64,000 nt of DNA from Clostridium sp. 12(A). GTDB lineage: Bacteria; Bacillota; Clostridia; Lachnospirales; Lachnospiraceae. The translations under genes and the position numbers were made by a program. Every line of letters begins with the position of its first letter. Position 1 is the first letter of the stretch. The notes below the pieces were generated by a model. That model searched no databases. It had not been told where the DNA came from and saw only the letters and a list, made by a program, of their open reading frames with translations. This document shows, piece by piece, positions 8,389 to 17,425 of the stretch. The stretch spans positions 1,364,001 to 1,428,000 of the forward strand of contig JAGI01000002.1 of NCBI GenBank assembly GCA_000526575.1, in the 5' to 3' direction.

Positions 8389-8820
8389 CTATATGATGTA
8401 ATTGTCGCTGTAATCACTCTTACGAACCAGATCTGCAATGGTGATTCCATCAAAGTAATCATTGATCAGTTTGTTTAACCCTTCCCACATCTCGAGGGTC
8501 TGGCAATGGGATGCCCGGTTGCAGTTATTCGCCTCCCCTTCCATGCAGGAAACAGGAGCGAGGGAGCCTTCCGTCAGTCTTAAAATGCTGCCTACCGTAT
8601 AAAATTCCGGATCCTTAGCAAGCTTATATCCGCCGCCTTTTCCTCTTAAGGAAATAAGAAGGCCATTCTTGCTGAGTATGGATACGATGGATTCCAAATA
8701 TTTTTCCGAAATCTCCTGGCGCTCTGCGATATCCATAAGCGTAATAAATTCTCCGTTGTTATGTTCTGCAAGGTCTATCATTAGTCTGACCGCATACCGG
8801 CCCTTTGTTGAAATTTTCAT
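8389..8820 (-). CDS. Rrf2 family transcriptional regulator
   Basis: 143 residues. The N-terminal winged helix (STKGRYAVRLMIDLAEH, then ISEKYLESIVSILSKNGLL and a GKGGGYKLA wing) is the Rrf2 DNA-binding domain. Three Cys in CMEGEANNCNRASHC have spacing like the [2Fe-2S] ligands of IscR/NsrR, so an Fe-S sensor is likely (inference); CymR-type members lack them. A palindrome overlapping the probable -35 box suggests autoregulation. It lies about 80 bases downstream of the rhodanese-TtcA gene on the same strand. AAGGAGG precedes the ATG. Confidence 0.93.
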   Translation of the reverse strand: MKISTKGRYAVRLMIDLAEHNNGEFITLMDIAERQEISEKYLESIVSILSKNGLLISLRGKGGGYKLAKDPEFYTVGSILRLTEGSLAPVSCMEGEANNCNRASHCQTLEMWEGLNKLINDYFDGITIADLVRKSDYSDNYII

Positions 8821-8847
8821 AAGATATAACCTCCTTAATCATAATTT

Positions 8848-8889
8848 ACCACAAGGTTAGTATGTATTTCAAGGATGACTTTGAAATAC
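8848..8889 (-). promoter_or_regulatory. Promoter and palindromic operator of the Rrf2 gene
   Basis: Inverted repeat GTATTTCAA (8864-8872) and TTGAAATAC (8881-8889) with an 8-base centre. On the minus strand the second-read arm carries a -35-like TTGAAA, with TAAATT about 18 bases on. The overlap of palindrome and promoter is typical of autorepression. There is no T-run, so it is not a terminator. Confidence 0.55.
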
Positions 8890-8899
8890 GGCCTAAAAA

Positions 8900-10057
8900 T
8901 TACCTGTTTTCATCATATTCATCAAGAAAATGATGGACAGTCCCATTTTCCTTATAAGCAATTATGGTATTTAAATTCACGTTTTCCACACTTTTAAAAA
9001 TATTGCCTTCGATATAAGGATTTACTTTTTTAAGCTCTTTAATTAAATCCTTAATTTCCACTCTTTTGGATCCTGTGTTCCCATCGGTTCTGCAGGTAGT
9101 ACAGGTATCGGTAAACCGGCAGGCACACTGGATAAAATGAAGACCATTATAATCTCTCCACGCCTTAATATCATCTTCCCGAATCAGATACATGGGACGG
9201 ATGAGTTCCATTCCTTCAAAATTCGTGCTGTGAAGCTTCGGCATCATGGTCTGGATCTGTCCTCCGTACATCATACCCATGAGTATGGTCTCGATGACGT
9301 CATCATAATGATGGCCTAATGCGATCTTATTACAGCCCAGCTCCTTGGCTTTGCTGTACAGATATCCCCTTCTCATTCTGGCACAGAGATAGCAGGGGGA
9401 CTTTTCCACATCGTAAACGGCATCAAAGATCTGGGTCTCAAACACGGTGATTGGGATGTTAAGAAGCTTTGCATTGTTTTCTATGACTTCCCGGTTCATC
9501 CCGTTATATCCAGGGTCCATAACAAGGAATACAAGCTCAAAGGGAAATTTATTATGGCGCCTTATCTCCTGAAACAGCTTCGCCATTAACATGGAATCCT
9601 TGCCGCCGGAGATGCAGACTGCTATCTTGTCATGTTCCTTTACCAGCTGATATTCATTAATGGCCTTAGCAAACCGGCTGAATATGTTCTTGTGAAATTT
9701 CTTTCGCAGACTTCGTTCAATTTCGTCCAGACGGACAGCGCTATCCTCTTCTTTTTCCTTCTCCATAGAGCTAATAAGCCATGTTCCATAGCCGCCCTCT
9801 AAGTTATAGGCCTCAAAGCCTTTTTGAGTCAGATATTCTGCTGCCTCCACGCTGATAACGCCTTTTAAGCAGTATAAAATCACTTTTTTACCAGCAGGAG
9901 GAACATACTCACCCTCTAAGATTTTTTCCAGATCCACCTGAATGGCTCCTGGAATAAAACCGTGATTGTATGCGGTCTGGTCCCTGACATCGATAAGCAG
10001 GCATTCGTTCTCATCAAATTCTTTCATCTGGTCCAATGACAGGCTTAAATCAGGCAT
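8900..10057 (-). CDS. Rhodanese-TtcA fusion, tRNA thiolation enzyme
   Basis: 385 residues with two domains. Residues 12-97 are a rhodanese domain with Cys63 in the active loop (YCLKGVIS). Residues about 115-350 are a PP-loop ATP pyrophosphatase of the TtcA family with SGGKDS (150-155), CYLC (C222, C225), and a Cys-rich segment with C311, C313, C319 and C322, which are candidate Fe-S ligands. TtcA makes 2-thiocytidine at tRNA position 32; the fused rhodanese may deliver sulfur (inference). The start at 10057 (MPDLS) has AGGAGG before it; a further upstream ATG at 10081 lacks a site. It overlaps the tcdA stop by 8 bases, so the two are coupled. Confidence 0.88.
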   Translation of the reverse strand: MPDLSLSLDQMKEFDENECLLIDVRDQTAYNHGFIPGAIQVDLEKILEGEYVPPAGKKVILYCLKGVISVEAAEYLTQKGFEAYNLEGGYGTWLISSMEKEKEEDSAVRLDEIERSLRKKFHKNIFSRFAKAINEYQLVKEHDKIAVCISGGKDSMLMAKLFQEIRRHNKFPFELVFLVMDPGYNGMNREVIENNAKLLNIPITVFETQIFDAVYDVEKSPCYLCARMRRGYLYSKAKELGCNKIALGHHYDDVIETILMGMMYGGQIQTMMPKLHSTNFEGMELIRPMYLIREDDIKAWRDYNGLHFIQCACRFTDTCTTCRTDGNTGSKRVEIKDLIKELKKVNPYIEGNIFKSVENVNLNTIIAYKENGTVHHFLDEYDENR

Positions 10058-10838
10058 CTTTATTCCTCCTCGTGGAATCATCTGCCATCTTAGCCAGATC
10101 CTTTATCACTTCTCCGGCAATAATCAGACCTGCGACGGAAGGAACAAAGGCAACACTGCCTGGAATATCCCTGCGGTCCGTGCATTTATGCTTGGCTCCC
10201 GGAGGGCAGATACAGTTTGTCCGGCAGCTGATGGACATATCCTCAATGGGTCTTGTGGGTTTCTCTTTGGAATAAACCACCTTTAATTTTTTGACCCCTC
10301 TTTTTTTCAGCTCTCTTCTCATGACCTTCGCTAAGGGGCACATGGTTGTCTTATATATGTCAGCCACTAAAAAGCTGGTAGGGTCCAGCTTGTTTCCTGC
10401 TCCCATACAGCTGATGACCGGAACTCCGGCTTCTTTGGCCTTCATAATAAGCTCAAGCTTGGCGGTGACTGTATCCACGGCATCTACAACGTAATCATAT
10501 TCTTTAAAATTAAAATCTGCCGCATTTTCCGGCAGAAAGAAGCACTGATGCATCTCAACCTGAGCATCTGGATTAATTTCCAGAATTCGGTCTCTCATAA
10601 CCTCAACTTTATATTTACCCACTGTTTTTCTTGTGGCAATGATCTGTCTGTTTAAATTGGTCAGACATACCTTATCATCATCTACCAGCACAAAGGAACG
10701 GACTCCGCTTCGAACTAAAGCTTCCACGACGTAACCGCCCACTCCGCCAATACCAAAAACAGCAACTTTTGCTTCCATCAATTGACCCATGGCTCCTTCG
10801 CCAAGGAGAAGCTGGGTTCTTGAAAACTGATTCAACAA
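10050..10838 (-). CDS. tcdA: tRNA threonylcarbamoyladenosine dehydratase (TcdA-like)
   Basis: 262 residues of the ThiF/E1-like superfamily. GIGGVGG (29-35) binds ATP, and DDDKVCLTNLNRQ and the Arg-containing loop follow as in E1 enzymes. The C-terminal CRTNCICPPG and FVPSVAGLIIAGEVIKDL are typical of TcdA/CsdL, which cyclises t6A37 of tRNA to ct6A using ATP. Its partner here overlaps by 8 bases and is another tRNA-modifying enzyme, which supports a tRNA role rather than thiamine synthesis. It lies about 120 bases from the methyltransferase gene downstream of the metal transporter, separated by a terminator. Confidence 0.9.
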   Translation of the reverse strand: MLNQFSRTQLLLGEGAMGQLMEAKVAVFGIGGVGGYVVEALVRSGVRSFVLVDDDKVCLTNLNRQIIATRKTVGKYKVEVMRDRILEINPDAQVEMHQCFFLPENAADFNFKEYDYVVDAVDTVTAKLELIMKAKEAGVPVISCMGAGNKLDPTSFLVADIYKTTMCPLAKVMRRELKKRGVKKLKVVYSKEKPTRPIEDMSISCRTNCICPPGAKHKCTDRRDIPGSVAFVPSVAGLIIAGEVIKDLAKMADDSTRRNKDA

Positions 10839-10884
10839 CTGATTCTACCTCTTTCTTATCAATATTATATCATTTTAGTAGGAA

Positions 10885-10925
10885 TAAAAAACACACTTCA
10901 AGTAATTATACTTCGAAATGTGCTT
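10885..10925 (-). terminator. Terminator after the methyltransferase pair
   Basis: On the minus strand an imperfect stem (GCACATTTCGAAGT against ACTTGAAGTGTG, with one bulge) is followed by TTTTTTATT. It ends the importer-methyltransferase operon, 37 bases past its last stop codon. Confidence 0.65.
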
Positions 10926-10961
10926 TTGGGCAAATGATTTTTAATGGAGATTTGCAGAATC

Positions 10962-11711
10962 TTATTTTATTGCATATATGGCAAACATGGGTGTGGAGTT
11001 ATAATTGATTTTTTCTTCTTCCGACCACACCTGTTTCCACACATCAGGGTCTGATTTTACCTTTGATACGGCAAAGCTGTTTAGTACCTCAAGATCCCAC
11101 TGGGGTCTGCACCGGCTGCTTAAGGGCAGCTTTTTGGCAATTGACTCCATGGCATCAATATCTGTGCATGTGTAATGATCCTCCACACACAGCTCTTTGA
11201 CTCGCTTTCTGTCCGTTTCATAGCCTTTTCTTTTTTCATCATCAAATAAATACTGATACCAGTTCGCATCAAAGTTTAAAAGAACTCCGCCCTTTTTTAA
11301 GACCCTCAGCCATTCTCTATAAGCCTTCTCTGGTTCTTTTAAATTCCAAGTCACATTTCTGCTGACAACTGCATCATATGCCTCTGATTCAAGGTCTGTA
11401 TTTTCTGCATCAGAAAGCACCCAGGTAATCCGATCCTTTAATTCTCCTGCATTTATTTTAGCCCGATTAAGCATAGATTCTGTACAATCCACAGCAGTCA
11501 CTTGAAAACCGGCCTCTGCTAATATGATGGCAAAAAAGCCTGGCCCGGTGCCCATATCAAGTACTTTTATGTTTTTTCTGTCTCCAGGCAAATAATGGGT
11601 GATGACGTCCAGCCATTTTTCCTTCTGGCTGGAAGAGAGCTCCTTTTCATTTACCTGGGAATACCCCATGGTGCGGCTGGTCCAGTATTTTTTATTTTCT
11701 TCCAACAACAT
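10962..11711 (-). CDS. Class I SAM-dependent methyltransferase (copy 2)
   Basis: 249 residues. SAM-binding motif I is VLDMGTGPGFFA, motif II is VTAVDCTESML, and SDAENTDL and YDAVVSRNVTWNL follow. It is clearly a paralogue of the next gene upstream (shared NxTWxLxxPxKAYxEWLRVLKK pattern and RPxWDL near the end), so the two arose by tandem duplication. The substrate is unknown. It starts 4 bases after its paralogue's stop, at the end of the nickel/peptide-type ABC operon, so it probably acts on something linked to that uptake (inference). Confidence 0.88.
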   Translation of the reverse strand: MLLEENKKYWTSRTMGYSQVNEKELSSSQKEKWLDVITHYLPGDRKNIKVLDMGTGPGFFAIILAEAGFQVTAVDCTESMLNRAKINAGELKDRITWVLSDAENTDLESEAYDAVVSRNVTWNLKEPEKAYREWLRVLKKGGVLLNFDANWYQYLFDDEKRKGYETDRKRVKELCVEDHYTCTDIDAMESIAKKLPLSSRCRPQWDLEVLNSFAVSKVKSDPDVWKQVWSEEEKINYNSTPMFAIYAIK

Positions 11712-11715
11712 GATT

Positions 11716-12456
11716 TCATTCCCCCGCTTTTTCTGCTGCTAATAGAAAGGTAGGTGCTTTCTCCCCATTCTTCTCCCTAAGAATCCTGGATCCGGCATTC
11801 CTATCGCACCTGCAATTTATATATCCGGTCTCTATTAGTACCTTTAGGTCCCAATCCGGTCTTTTGTTTTGGCTGATTTTCATAGACTTTGTAATCTGGT
11901 TTGATTCTAAAAGAAGTTCCCTGGTCACGCCCATATGGCTGCCGGAGCCGACATATTCCTTTTCTTCCTCCCCAGGATCCAGGTTTAAGACCTCTTGTCC
12001 ATAATCTGCATCAAAGTTTAACAAAAGCCCGCCTTTTTTCAGAACTCTCAGCCACTCTCCGTATGCTTTTTTAGGATCTGGTAAGGTCCAGGTCAAATTC
12101 CTGGCAATGACCACATCAAAGGACTCATCCGGAAACTCCAGGTTCTGGGCATCCATCACCTGAAAGCTTATGGAACGTTTCAAATCCTCTGCCAGACTTT
12201 TTGCCTCATCAATCATGGCAGGAGTAAGATCAATTCCACATACTTCATGCCCTTCCATGGAAAGAAGTACCGCAAAATATCCGGCCCCAGTCCCAACATC
12301 CAATATTCTAAGGGGAGCTTTATCCGGTAAATATGTTCTGATTTCTGTCAGCCATCGCTTACTGATTTCATCTTCCAGTTCCATTCTTCGTACAGCCGAA
12401 AAATCATGGGCCCGTCTGGTCCAATACTTTTTAACCCGTTCTTCAATCTGTTCCAA
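11716..12456 (-). CDS. Class I SAM-dependent methyltransferase (copy 1)
   Basis: 246 residues with motif I ILDVGTGAGYFA, motif II VCGIDLTPAMI, and MDAQNLEF and FDVVIARNLTWTL. The start is TTG; it overlaps the 3' end of the ABC ATPase gene by 14 bases, and a GGGGG stretch lies 8 bases upstream. Methyltransferases of this sort are often found at the end of nickel-type ABC operons in Clostridia; whether they methylate a metal chelator or another product is not established. Paralogue of the gene at 10962-11711. Confidence 0.87.
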   Translation of the reverse strand: MEQIEERVKKYWTRRAHDFSAVRRMELEDEISKRWLTEIRTYLPDKAPLRILDVGTGAGYFAVLLSMEGHEVCGIDLTPAMIDEAKSLAEDLKRSISFQVMDAQNLEFPDESFDVVIARNLTWTLPDPKKAYGEWLRVLKKGGLLLNFDADYGQEVLNLDPGEEEKEYVGSGSHMGVTRELLLESNQITKSMKISQNKRPDWDLKVLIETGYINCRCDRNAGSRILREKNGEKAPTFLLAAEKAGE

Positions 12457-14032
12457 TTAAAATGCCCCCATCTATTCTTGCAGTTTTCAGTAATTTTTTA
12501 GTATAATCCTGACTTGGATTTTTTATTAAATCTCCAGCCGCCGCAGCCTCTACGCACTCTCCCTTGCAAAGCACCATGATGGTATCACAAAAGCTGCTTA
12601 CCAGCACAAGATCGTGGGAAACGAAAATGACTGCCATTCCAGTTTCCTTTATAAGCCCTTTTAATAATTCAATGATTCCATTTTGTGTGGATACATCCAG
12701 GGCACTTGTAATTTCATCACACAAAAGCAGCTCCGGGCCAACAGAAATCGCTCTTGCAATGGCAGCTCTCTGGCATTGGCCTCCGCTAAGCTCAAAGGGA
12801 TACCGGTCAGCAAGCTCCGGGGATAACCCTACCCTCTTCATGAGTGTATGGATTCTTTTGTCCCTATCCTCTTTGTCTTTTACGTCGCATAAGTTTTTTA
12901 TGGCTTTTCCAATGGTCTGGCCAATGGTATATCTTGGGTCAAAGGATTCAGATGCATTTTGGAACACCATCTGCAGCTTGCCAAAATCCGCTCTATCTCT
13001 CCGCTTCTTCATGATCTTATTTTTAAAGATCACCGATCCGTCCGTAGGGGAGCAAAGGCCTGCAATCATGCTGAGTAAGGTGCTCTTTCCGCTTCCGCTT
13101 TCTCCTACTACGCCAAGTATTTCTCCTGCCTTTACCTCTAACCCAATCTGGGACAGGGCTAAAAATGGTATTTTCCTTCTCTTATACTCTTTGCTCACTT
13201 CCTGAAGCTTTAATATACTTTCAGAGCTTCTCTCTTTTATGATGTGACCAGCCGTTCTTACTTTTGGTACTGCCTCCAACAAGGCTTTTGTATAAGGATG
13301 CTCCGGCGCTTTCAGTACCTTAGAAACAGGTCCCCATTCCGCCAGCTTTCCCTCATATATAACCCCTACCTTATCTGCAATTCCTGCCAGAAGGCCGATA
13401 TTGTGGGTCACTAAAAGGATAGAGGTATTTGTATGGGACCGTACTCCTAAAAGCTCTTTCATCACATGTTCCTGTGATGCCCCATCAAGGGCACTGGTAG
13501 GCTCATCTGCCAGAAGGAGACGAGGTTTTAACAAAATGGAGAGTGCAATGGCAATTCTCTGATTCATGCCGCCGCTCATCTCGTAAGGGCAGCTGTCTAA
13601 AAGCTCTCTTGCCCCCCATAAGTTCATGCTCTCAAACGTGCGAAGAACAAGTGGCTCAAACGTATCCTTTTGATACATCCCATGGCTTTTTAAGGTTTCT
13701 ATGAACTGGCTTCTATAGGTTCGAATGGGATTAAATGAGGCTTTGGGATTTTGAAAGATCATGCCCAGCCCTCTTCCGCACAACGTCTCAATCTGCTTCT
13801 TTTCTCCGGCCAGCATATCCAGATCTTCAAATAAGATACGATCCGCAGATACGTTTAGATTAACAGGTTTCTTAGGAAACAGCGCTCGTAACAGGGTGCT
13901 TTTCCCACACCCGCTCTCTCCCACGATTCCTATGATCTCTCCTCTGTTTACCTCAAATGATACATCCTGTAAAATGGGCTGGTTCCCATAATTTACAGAC
14001 AGATTTTTTATGGACAGAACTGTTTCACTCAT
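12443..14032 (-). CDS. ABC importer double ATPase, nickel/peptide type
   Basis: 529 residues carrying two complete ATPase domains, equivalent to fused NikD-NikE or DppD-DppF. The first has GESGCGKST, SGGMNQR and LLLADEPTSALD; the second has GESGSGKST, SGGQCQR and LLLCDEITSALD. It energises the two permeases encoded just upstream. The start at 14032 (MSETV) overlaps the permease stop by 8 bases and has GGAG before it; a longer in-frame start at 14077 has no ribosome site. A fused ATPase instead of two genes is common in Firmicute metal/peptide importers. Confidence 0.93.
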   Translation of the reverse strand: MSETVLSIKNLSVNYGNQPILQDVSFEVNRGEIIGIVGESGCGKSTLLRALFPKKPVNLNVSADRILFEDLDMLAGEKKQIETLCGRGLGMIFQNPKASFNPIRTYRSQFIETLKSHGMYQKDTFEPLVLRTFESMNLWGARELLDSCPYEMSGGMNQRIAIALSILLKPRLLLADEPTSALDGASQEHVMKELLGVRSHTNTSILLVTHNIGLLAGIADKVGVIYEGKLAEWGPVSKVLKAPEHPYTKALLEAVPKVRTAGHIIKERSSESILKLQEVSKEYKRRKIPFLALSQIGLEVKAGEILGVVGESGSGKSTLLSMIAGLCSPTDGSVIFKNKIMKKRRDRADFGKLQMVFQNASESFDPRYTIGQTIGKAIKNLCDVKDKEDRDKRIHTLMKRVGLSPELADRYPFELSGGQCQRAAIARAISVGPELLLCDEITSALDVSTQNGIIELLKGLIKETGMAVIFVSHDLVLVSSFCDTIMVLCKGECVEAAAAGDLIKNPSQDYTKKLLKTARIDGGILIGTD

Positions 14033-14870
14033 ATGCGCCTCTCCCCACTCCAAAATAATCCCTAAGGGAATCTCCAAGCAGCTGAAACAATAACACCGTG
14101 ATAAAAAGAGCGGCTCCAGGTGCCATCACAGCCCAGGGTGCCTGCTGCATATAGCCGACAGCCTCGCTGATCATGGACCCCCATTCTGCTTCCGGTACTA
14201 AAACTCCAAGACCAAGATAAGATAAGCCTGCAAAGCCAATCATTACCGATGAAATCTGAAGGGAGGCATTGACGATCAGCTCTCCTGCAATTCCTGGCAG
14301 AATGTGTTCCACCATGATTTCCAAGCCAGTGCTTCCGCTTAATCTGGCAGCACTGATATATGCCTCATTTTTAAGTGCCATCACAAGTCCTCTGGAAAGC
14401 CTTGCATAGGTGGTCCAGCCAGTTAAGGCGAGGGCAAGGATAGCATTGGTCATGGTTCCGCCCATAAGACCTGCAACCCCTATGGCCAATATCATCTGGG
14501 GAAATGCAAGGAAGATGTCGCAGATTCCAGTAACCACCCGGTCTAAGAATCCTCCGTAATAACCTGCCAGTACACCAAGAACTGTGCCTGTTGTAAGAGA
14601 AGCTGCCACAACCAAAAGAGCGGAAACAATGGAAGTCCTTGTCCCCATAATAACTCTGGAAAAAATACAGCGGCCCAGCTTATCTGTCCCGAATAAATAC
14701 TTAAGATTCGGGGCTCCCTTTCGGTATAGGGCATTGGTCTCGTAGGGATCATTGGGCACTAAATGGGGCGCCAAAAGACTAATGACTACAATCATTAAAA
14801 TCAATAACAGAAGCAGAATTACGTTACTTTTTATATAATTTCTATTCTCTATACTTTTTAATCTAATCAT
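14025..14870 (-). CDS. ABC importer permease, NikC/DppC type
   Basis: 281 residues. An N-terminal membrane helix, the DPYETN...FGTDKLGR motif typical of OppC/NikC subunits, then five membrane segments with the ATPase-contact loop (ISAARLSGSTGLEIMVEHILP). It starts directly after the NikB-type permease stop, with GAGGAG before the ATG. Works with the preceding permease as the heteromeric channel. Confidence 0.93.
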   Translation of the reverse strand: MIRLKSIENRNYIKSNVILLLLLILMIVVISLLAPHLVPNDPYETNALYRKGAPNLKYLFGTDKLGRCIFSRVIMGTRTSIVSALLVVAASLTTGTVLGVLAGYYGGFLDRVVTGICDIFLAFPQMILAIGVAGLMGGTMTNAILALALTGWTTYARLSRGLVMALKNEAYISAARLSGSTGLEIMVEHILPGIAGELIVNASLQISSVMIGFAGLSYLGLGVLVPEAEWGSMISEAVGYMQQAPWAVMAPGAALFITVLLFQLLGDSLRDYFGVGRGAYE

Positions 14871-15800
14871 CTATAACTCCTCCAGTCTGGGATCCAATAG
14901 ATGATAGCAAATATCAACAATCAAATTGATGACCACATAAATCACTGCCATAACCATGACAAATCCCTGTACAACCGGATAGTCTCTTGCTGTGATGGCA
15001 TCCATCACCAGTTTCCCCATTCCAGGCCACATGAAAATAGTCTCAATCACCACACTTCCGCCAAGGAGTGTTCCAAAGGACAGACCTGCAACGGTGAGTA
15101 TTGAGATCATGGCATTTTGAAGGATATGGAAGATAAGAATATATGGCTTTAATACACCTCTGGCCTTAGCCCCATCAATATACTCCATTCCTATCTGATT
15201 CAGCACAGATGATCTTACTTGCCGGATCAGCCGGCAAGACAGAGGAAGGGCCAGAGTCAGCGTGGGAAGAAAAAGTCCTTTGACACTGCCCTTTGCAATT
15301 ACGGGAAATGCCTGGATGCGGAGGCAAAAAAAGTACATAAGCAGCACGGCTAATAAAAACCCAGGAACAGCATTGCCTGCCAGGCAGAACCACTTCATCA
15401 CCCGGTCTAAAGCCCCATTCTTTTTTACTCCGCAGTAAACTCCAAGTGGTATGGAAATCACCAGGGCCGAAAGAAAGGCACTAAAAGAGAGAATGCCGGT
15501 GTATTTCATGGCCTTTATAAGCTTTTTTGCAACCGATGTCCCATCTTTATAGGAATTCCCCATATCCCCATGAATGAGATCGGAAAGCCAGTTGAAATAA
15601 CGCAGCCCCCACGGGCGGTCAAGCCCCATTTCCCTTCTCGTTTCTTCAAGGATCTCTTTTGAGACCGCCACCCCCTGGGCACTCAGCTTTTTCTGAGCCG
15701 GATCACCAGGAGTCAGGGAAAGGAGAGTAAAGGTCAGAAAGGTGATGCCAAGTAAAACCGGAATCAGCTGAAGAAATCTCCCTGCTATATATTTTTTCAT
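14871..15800 (-). CDS. ABC importer permease, NikB/DppB type
   Basis: 309 residues with the N-terminal signature of this subunit (LLGITFLTFTLLSLTPGDPA), six membrane segments, and the contact loop YIDGAKARGVLKPYILIFHIL. I prefer the start at 15800 (MKKYIAG) since AGGA lies 7 bases before it; an in-frame ATG at 15806 is too close to that site. It is 9 bases after the stop of the binding-protein gene. Confidence 0.93.
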   Translation of the reverse strand: MKKYIAGRFLQLIPVLLGITFLTFTLLSLTPGDPAQKKLSAQGVAVSKEILEETRREMGLDRPWGLRYFNWLSDLIHGDMGNSYKDGTSVAKKLIKAMKYTGILSFSAFLSALVISIPLGVYCGVKKNGALDRVMKWFCLAGNAVPGFLLAVLLMYFFCLRIQAFPVIAKGSVKGLFLPTLTLALPLSCRLIRQVRSSVLNQIGMEYIDGAKARGVLKPYILIFHILQNAMISILTVAGLSFGTLLGGSVVIETIFMWPGMGKLVMDAITARDYPVVQGFVMVMAVIYVVINLIVDICYHLLDPRLEEL

Positions 15801-15809
15801 GCTCATATC

Positions 15810-17345
15810 CTAATCCATGTCCGTATCTGCATTCAGGAAGTAGAAATCAAAGGGATTGTTCTCTGCAACTCCACTGACTCCGTTTCTGGTGACTGTAATC
15901 TTATTAAACAATGCCACGTATCCAAAAGCATTCTCGTCTATGGCCGTCTGGATGATCTGGTCTGCCAGTCTTGCCCGTTCTTTTGTATCAGCTTCTGTTT
16001 CCAGCTTTAAAATCTCTGATTGGACCTGTTCATTCTGAAAGCCGCCACAGTTATATGGCGCCCCGTCTTTTAAGGTACAGCTGATGAAATAATAGGGATC
16101 TCCTGCCTTATCTGCAATCATACAGAACAAACCAATATCAAAATCTCCGGTGGCGATATAAGTTCCATCCGGGTCCTCCTCGCAGGTGAGCACCGCCATA
16201 ATTCCTGCTTCTTTTAGCTGCTCCTGCATAAGGGCCGCCAGAGTGTCCAGACTCCTTGAGGCATAATAAGCCAGTTTAATGGACAATACCTTTCCATCCT
16301 TTTCATAATAGCCATCGGAATTTAAGGTGTATCCGTCCGCTTCTAACAAAGCTTTGGCAGCAGTTACGTCCGGCTTTGCCTTGGTCACTTTTCCATAAGG
16401 AGCCGTCGGGCTAAAAGGACCGACGGTTTCAGAAACAGTACCATTTAAATACCCTTCGATTGCTTTTGCATCTACAGTTAAATTAATTGCTTTACGAACT
16501 GCCTCGTTCTGCCGGTTTTCATTCAATATGTAAAACTGAAGTCTGGTGGCTGGTATTGTGGTCAGCTTATATTTTTCCGGTTCTTTTCGGTACTGCTCCG
16601 CCGCATCGGAGGTTACGCTGGTATAAGCGTCCAGTTCCCCATTCTGCATCGCCATCATGGAAGTGCCTGCCTCTGGCATGTAATAAAATACAGCACCGTC
16701 AAGCTTTGCCCTTCCGTTCCAATACTGTTCATTTCTTGCAACCTCTATAGTACCGCCTGGTTCAAAGGAGGATACGACAAACGGGCCTGTTGCCACAAGT
16801 TCTGACTTCATATCGCCGCTATGGTCAAGGTCCGTAATTGCCAGCTCAGGACTTGCTAAATCGTTAAGAAGCATTGGATATACCTTTTTTGTATCAATGG
16901 TAAAGGTCTTTTGATCCACAACCGCATACGTATAGTCTTTAAAATCAGCAAATCTGGTGTTGATTTCCCCGGCTGCTTTTAAATTACGTATTACCATATC
17001 CGGCGTCACCGGATCCCCGTTGGAAAAGCTGGTATGCTCCTTAAGCGTAATTGTCCATAGGGTACCGTCTGCCTTGGCACTCTCTGCAAGAAGAGGCGTC
17101 AGGGTCGACTGGTCATTCATATAGAACAAAGTCTCCGTTACACCGTAAATCGAAGTATACCAGCCCTGGTAATCCAGGTGGGGATTTAAGGTCTGAAGGG
17201 CAAAAGATTCCGATACCCGTATTATTTTCTTATCAGGTGCTTGTCCTGTGGTGTCAGTCCCGGCTAAATTGCTGGTGTTGCAGCCGGTCAGCGAAGCAGC
17301 CATAAAGACAGCTGCCATAATGACAGCCATAGTTTTTTTCATCAT
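15810..17345 (-). CDS. Substrate-binding lipoprotein, nickel/peptide type (SBP_bac_5)
   Basis: About 511 residues. Signal peptide with lipobox LTGC (Cys about residue 23), then the family 5 fold with conserved FSNGDPVTPDMV, ELVATGPFVVSSFEPGG and KAINLTVDAKAIEGYLNG. Family 5 proteins bind peptides, nickel-chelator complexes or opines. The adjacent CsoR/RcnR-type repressor favours a metal complex (inference). Two ATG codons are adjacent at 17345 and 17342; AGGGAG spacing slightly favours the second. A promoter and GC palindrome lie just upstream. Confidence 0.9.
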   Translation of the reverse strand: MMKKTMAVIMAAVFMAASLTGCNTSNLAGTDTTGQAPDKKIIRVSESFALQTLNPHLDYQGWYTSIYGVTETLFYMNDQSTLTPLLAESAKADGTLWTITLKEHTSFSNGDPVTPDMVIRNLKAAGEINTRFADFKDYTYAVVDQKTFTIDTKKVYPMLLNDLASPELAITDLDHSGDMKSELVATGPFVVSSFEPGGTIEVARNEQYWNGRAKLDGAVFYYMPEAGTSMMAMQNGELDAYTSVTSDAAEQYRKEPEKYKLTTIPATRLQFYILNENRQNEAVRKAINLTVDAKAIEGYLNGTVSETVGPFSPTAPYGKVTKAKPDVTAAKALLEADGYTLNSDGYYEKDGKVLSIKLAYYASRSLDTLAALMQEQLKEAGIMAVLTCEEDPDGTYIATGDFDIGLFCMIADKAGDPYYFISCTLKDGAPYNCGGFQNEQVQSEILKLETEADTKERARLADQIIQTAIDENAFGYVALFNKITVTRNGVSGVAENNPFDFYFLNADTDMD

Positions 17346-17379
17346 ATGCTCCCTCTCTCCATACATCATTCTGGTATTT

Positions 17380-17423
17380 AGTATAGTAGAAATAGAGCCT
17401 TCCACACAAGCCTCCCCAGGGGA
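17380..17423 (-). promoter_or_regulatory. Promoter and GC palindrome of the metal-type ABC operon
   Basis: Minus-strand TTGTGT (17404-17409) and TATACT (17380-17385) are 18 bases apart. Three bases upstream of the -35 box is the perfect palindrome TCCCCAGGGGA (17413-17423). CsoR/RcnR-family operators contain such C/G tracts with dyad symmetry, so this is a candidate site for the repressor encoded just upstream. Confidence 0.55.
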
Positions 17424-17425
17424 TA

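Noticed and set aside
8864-8889. Terminator between rhodanese-TtcA and Rrf2 genes
   Set aside because: The stem has no T-run on either strand and overlaps a -35 box, so an operator is more likely.
11716-14032. Frameshift between ABC ATPase and methyltransferase
   Set aside because: Both proteins are full length; the 14-base overlap is ordinary coupling with a TTG start.
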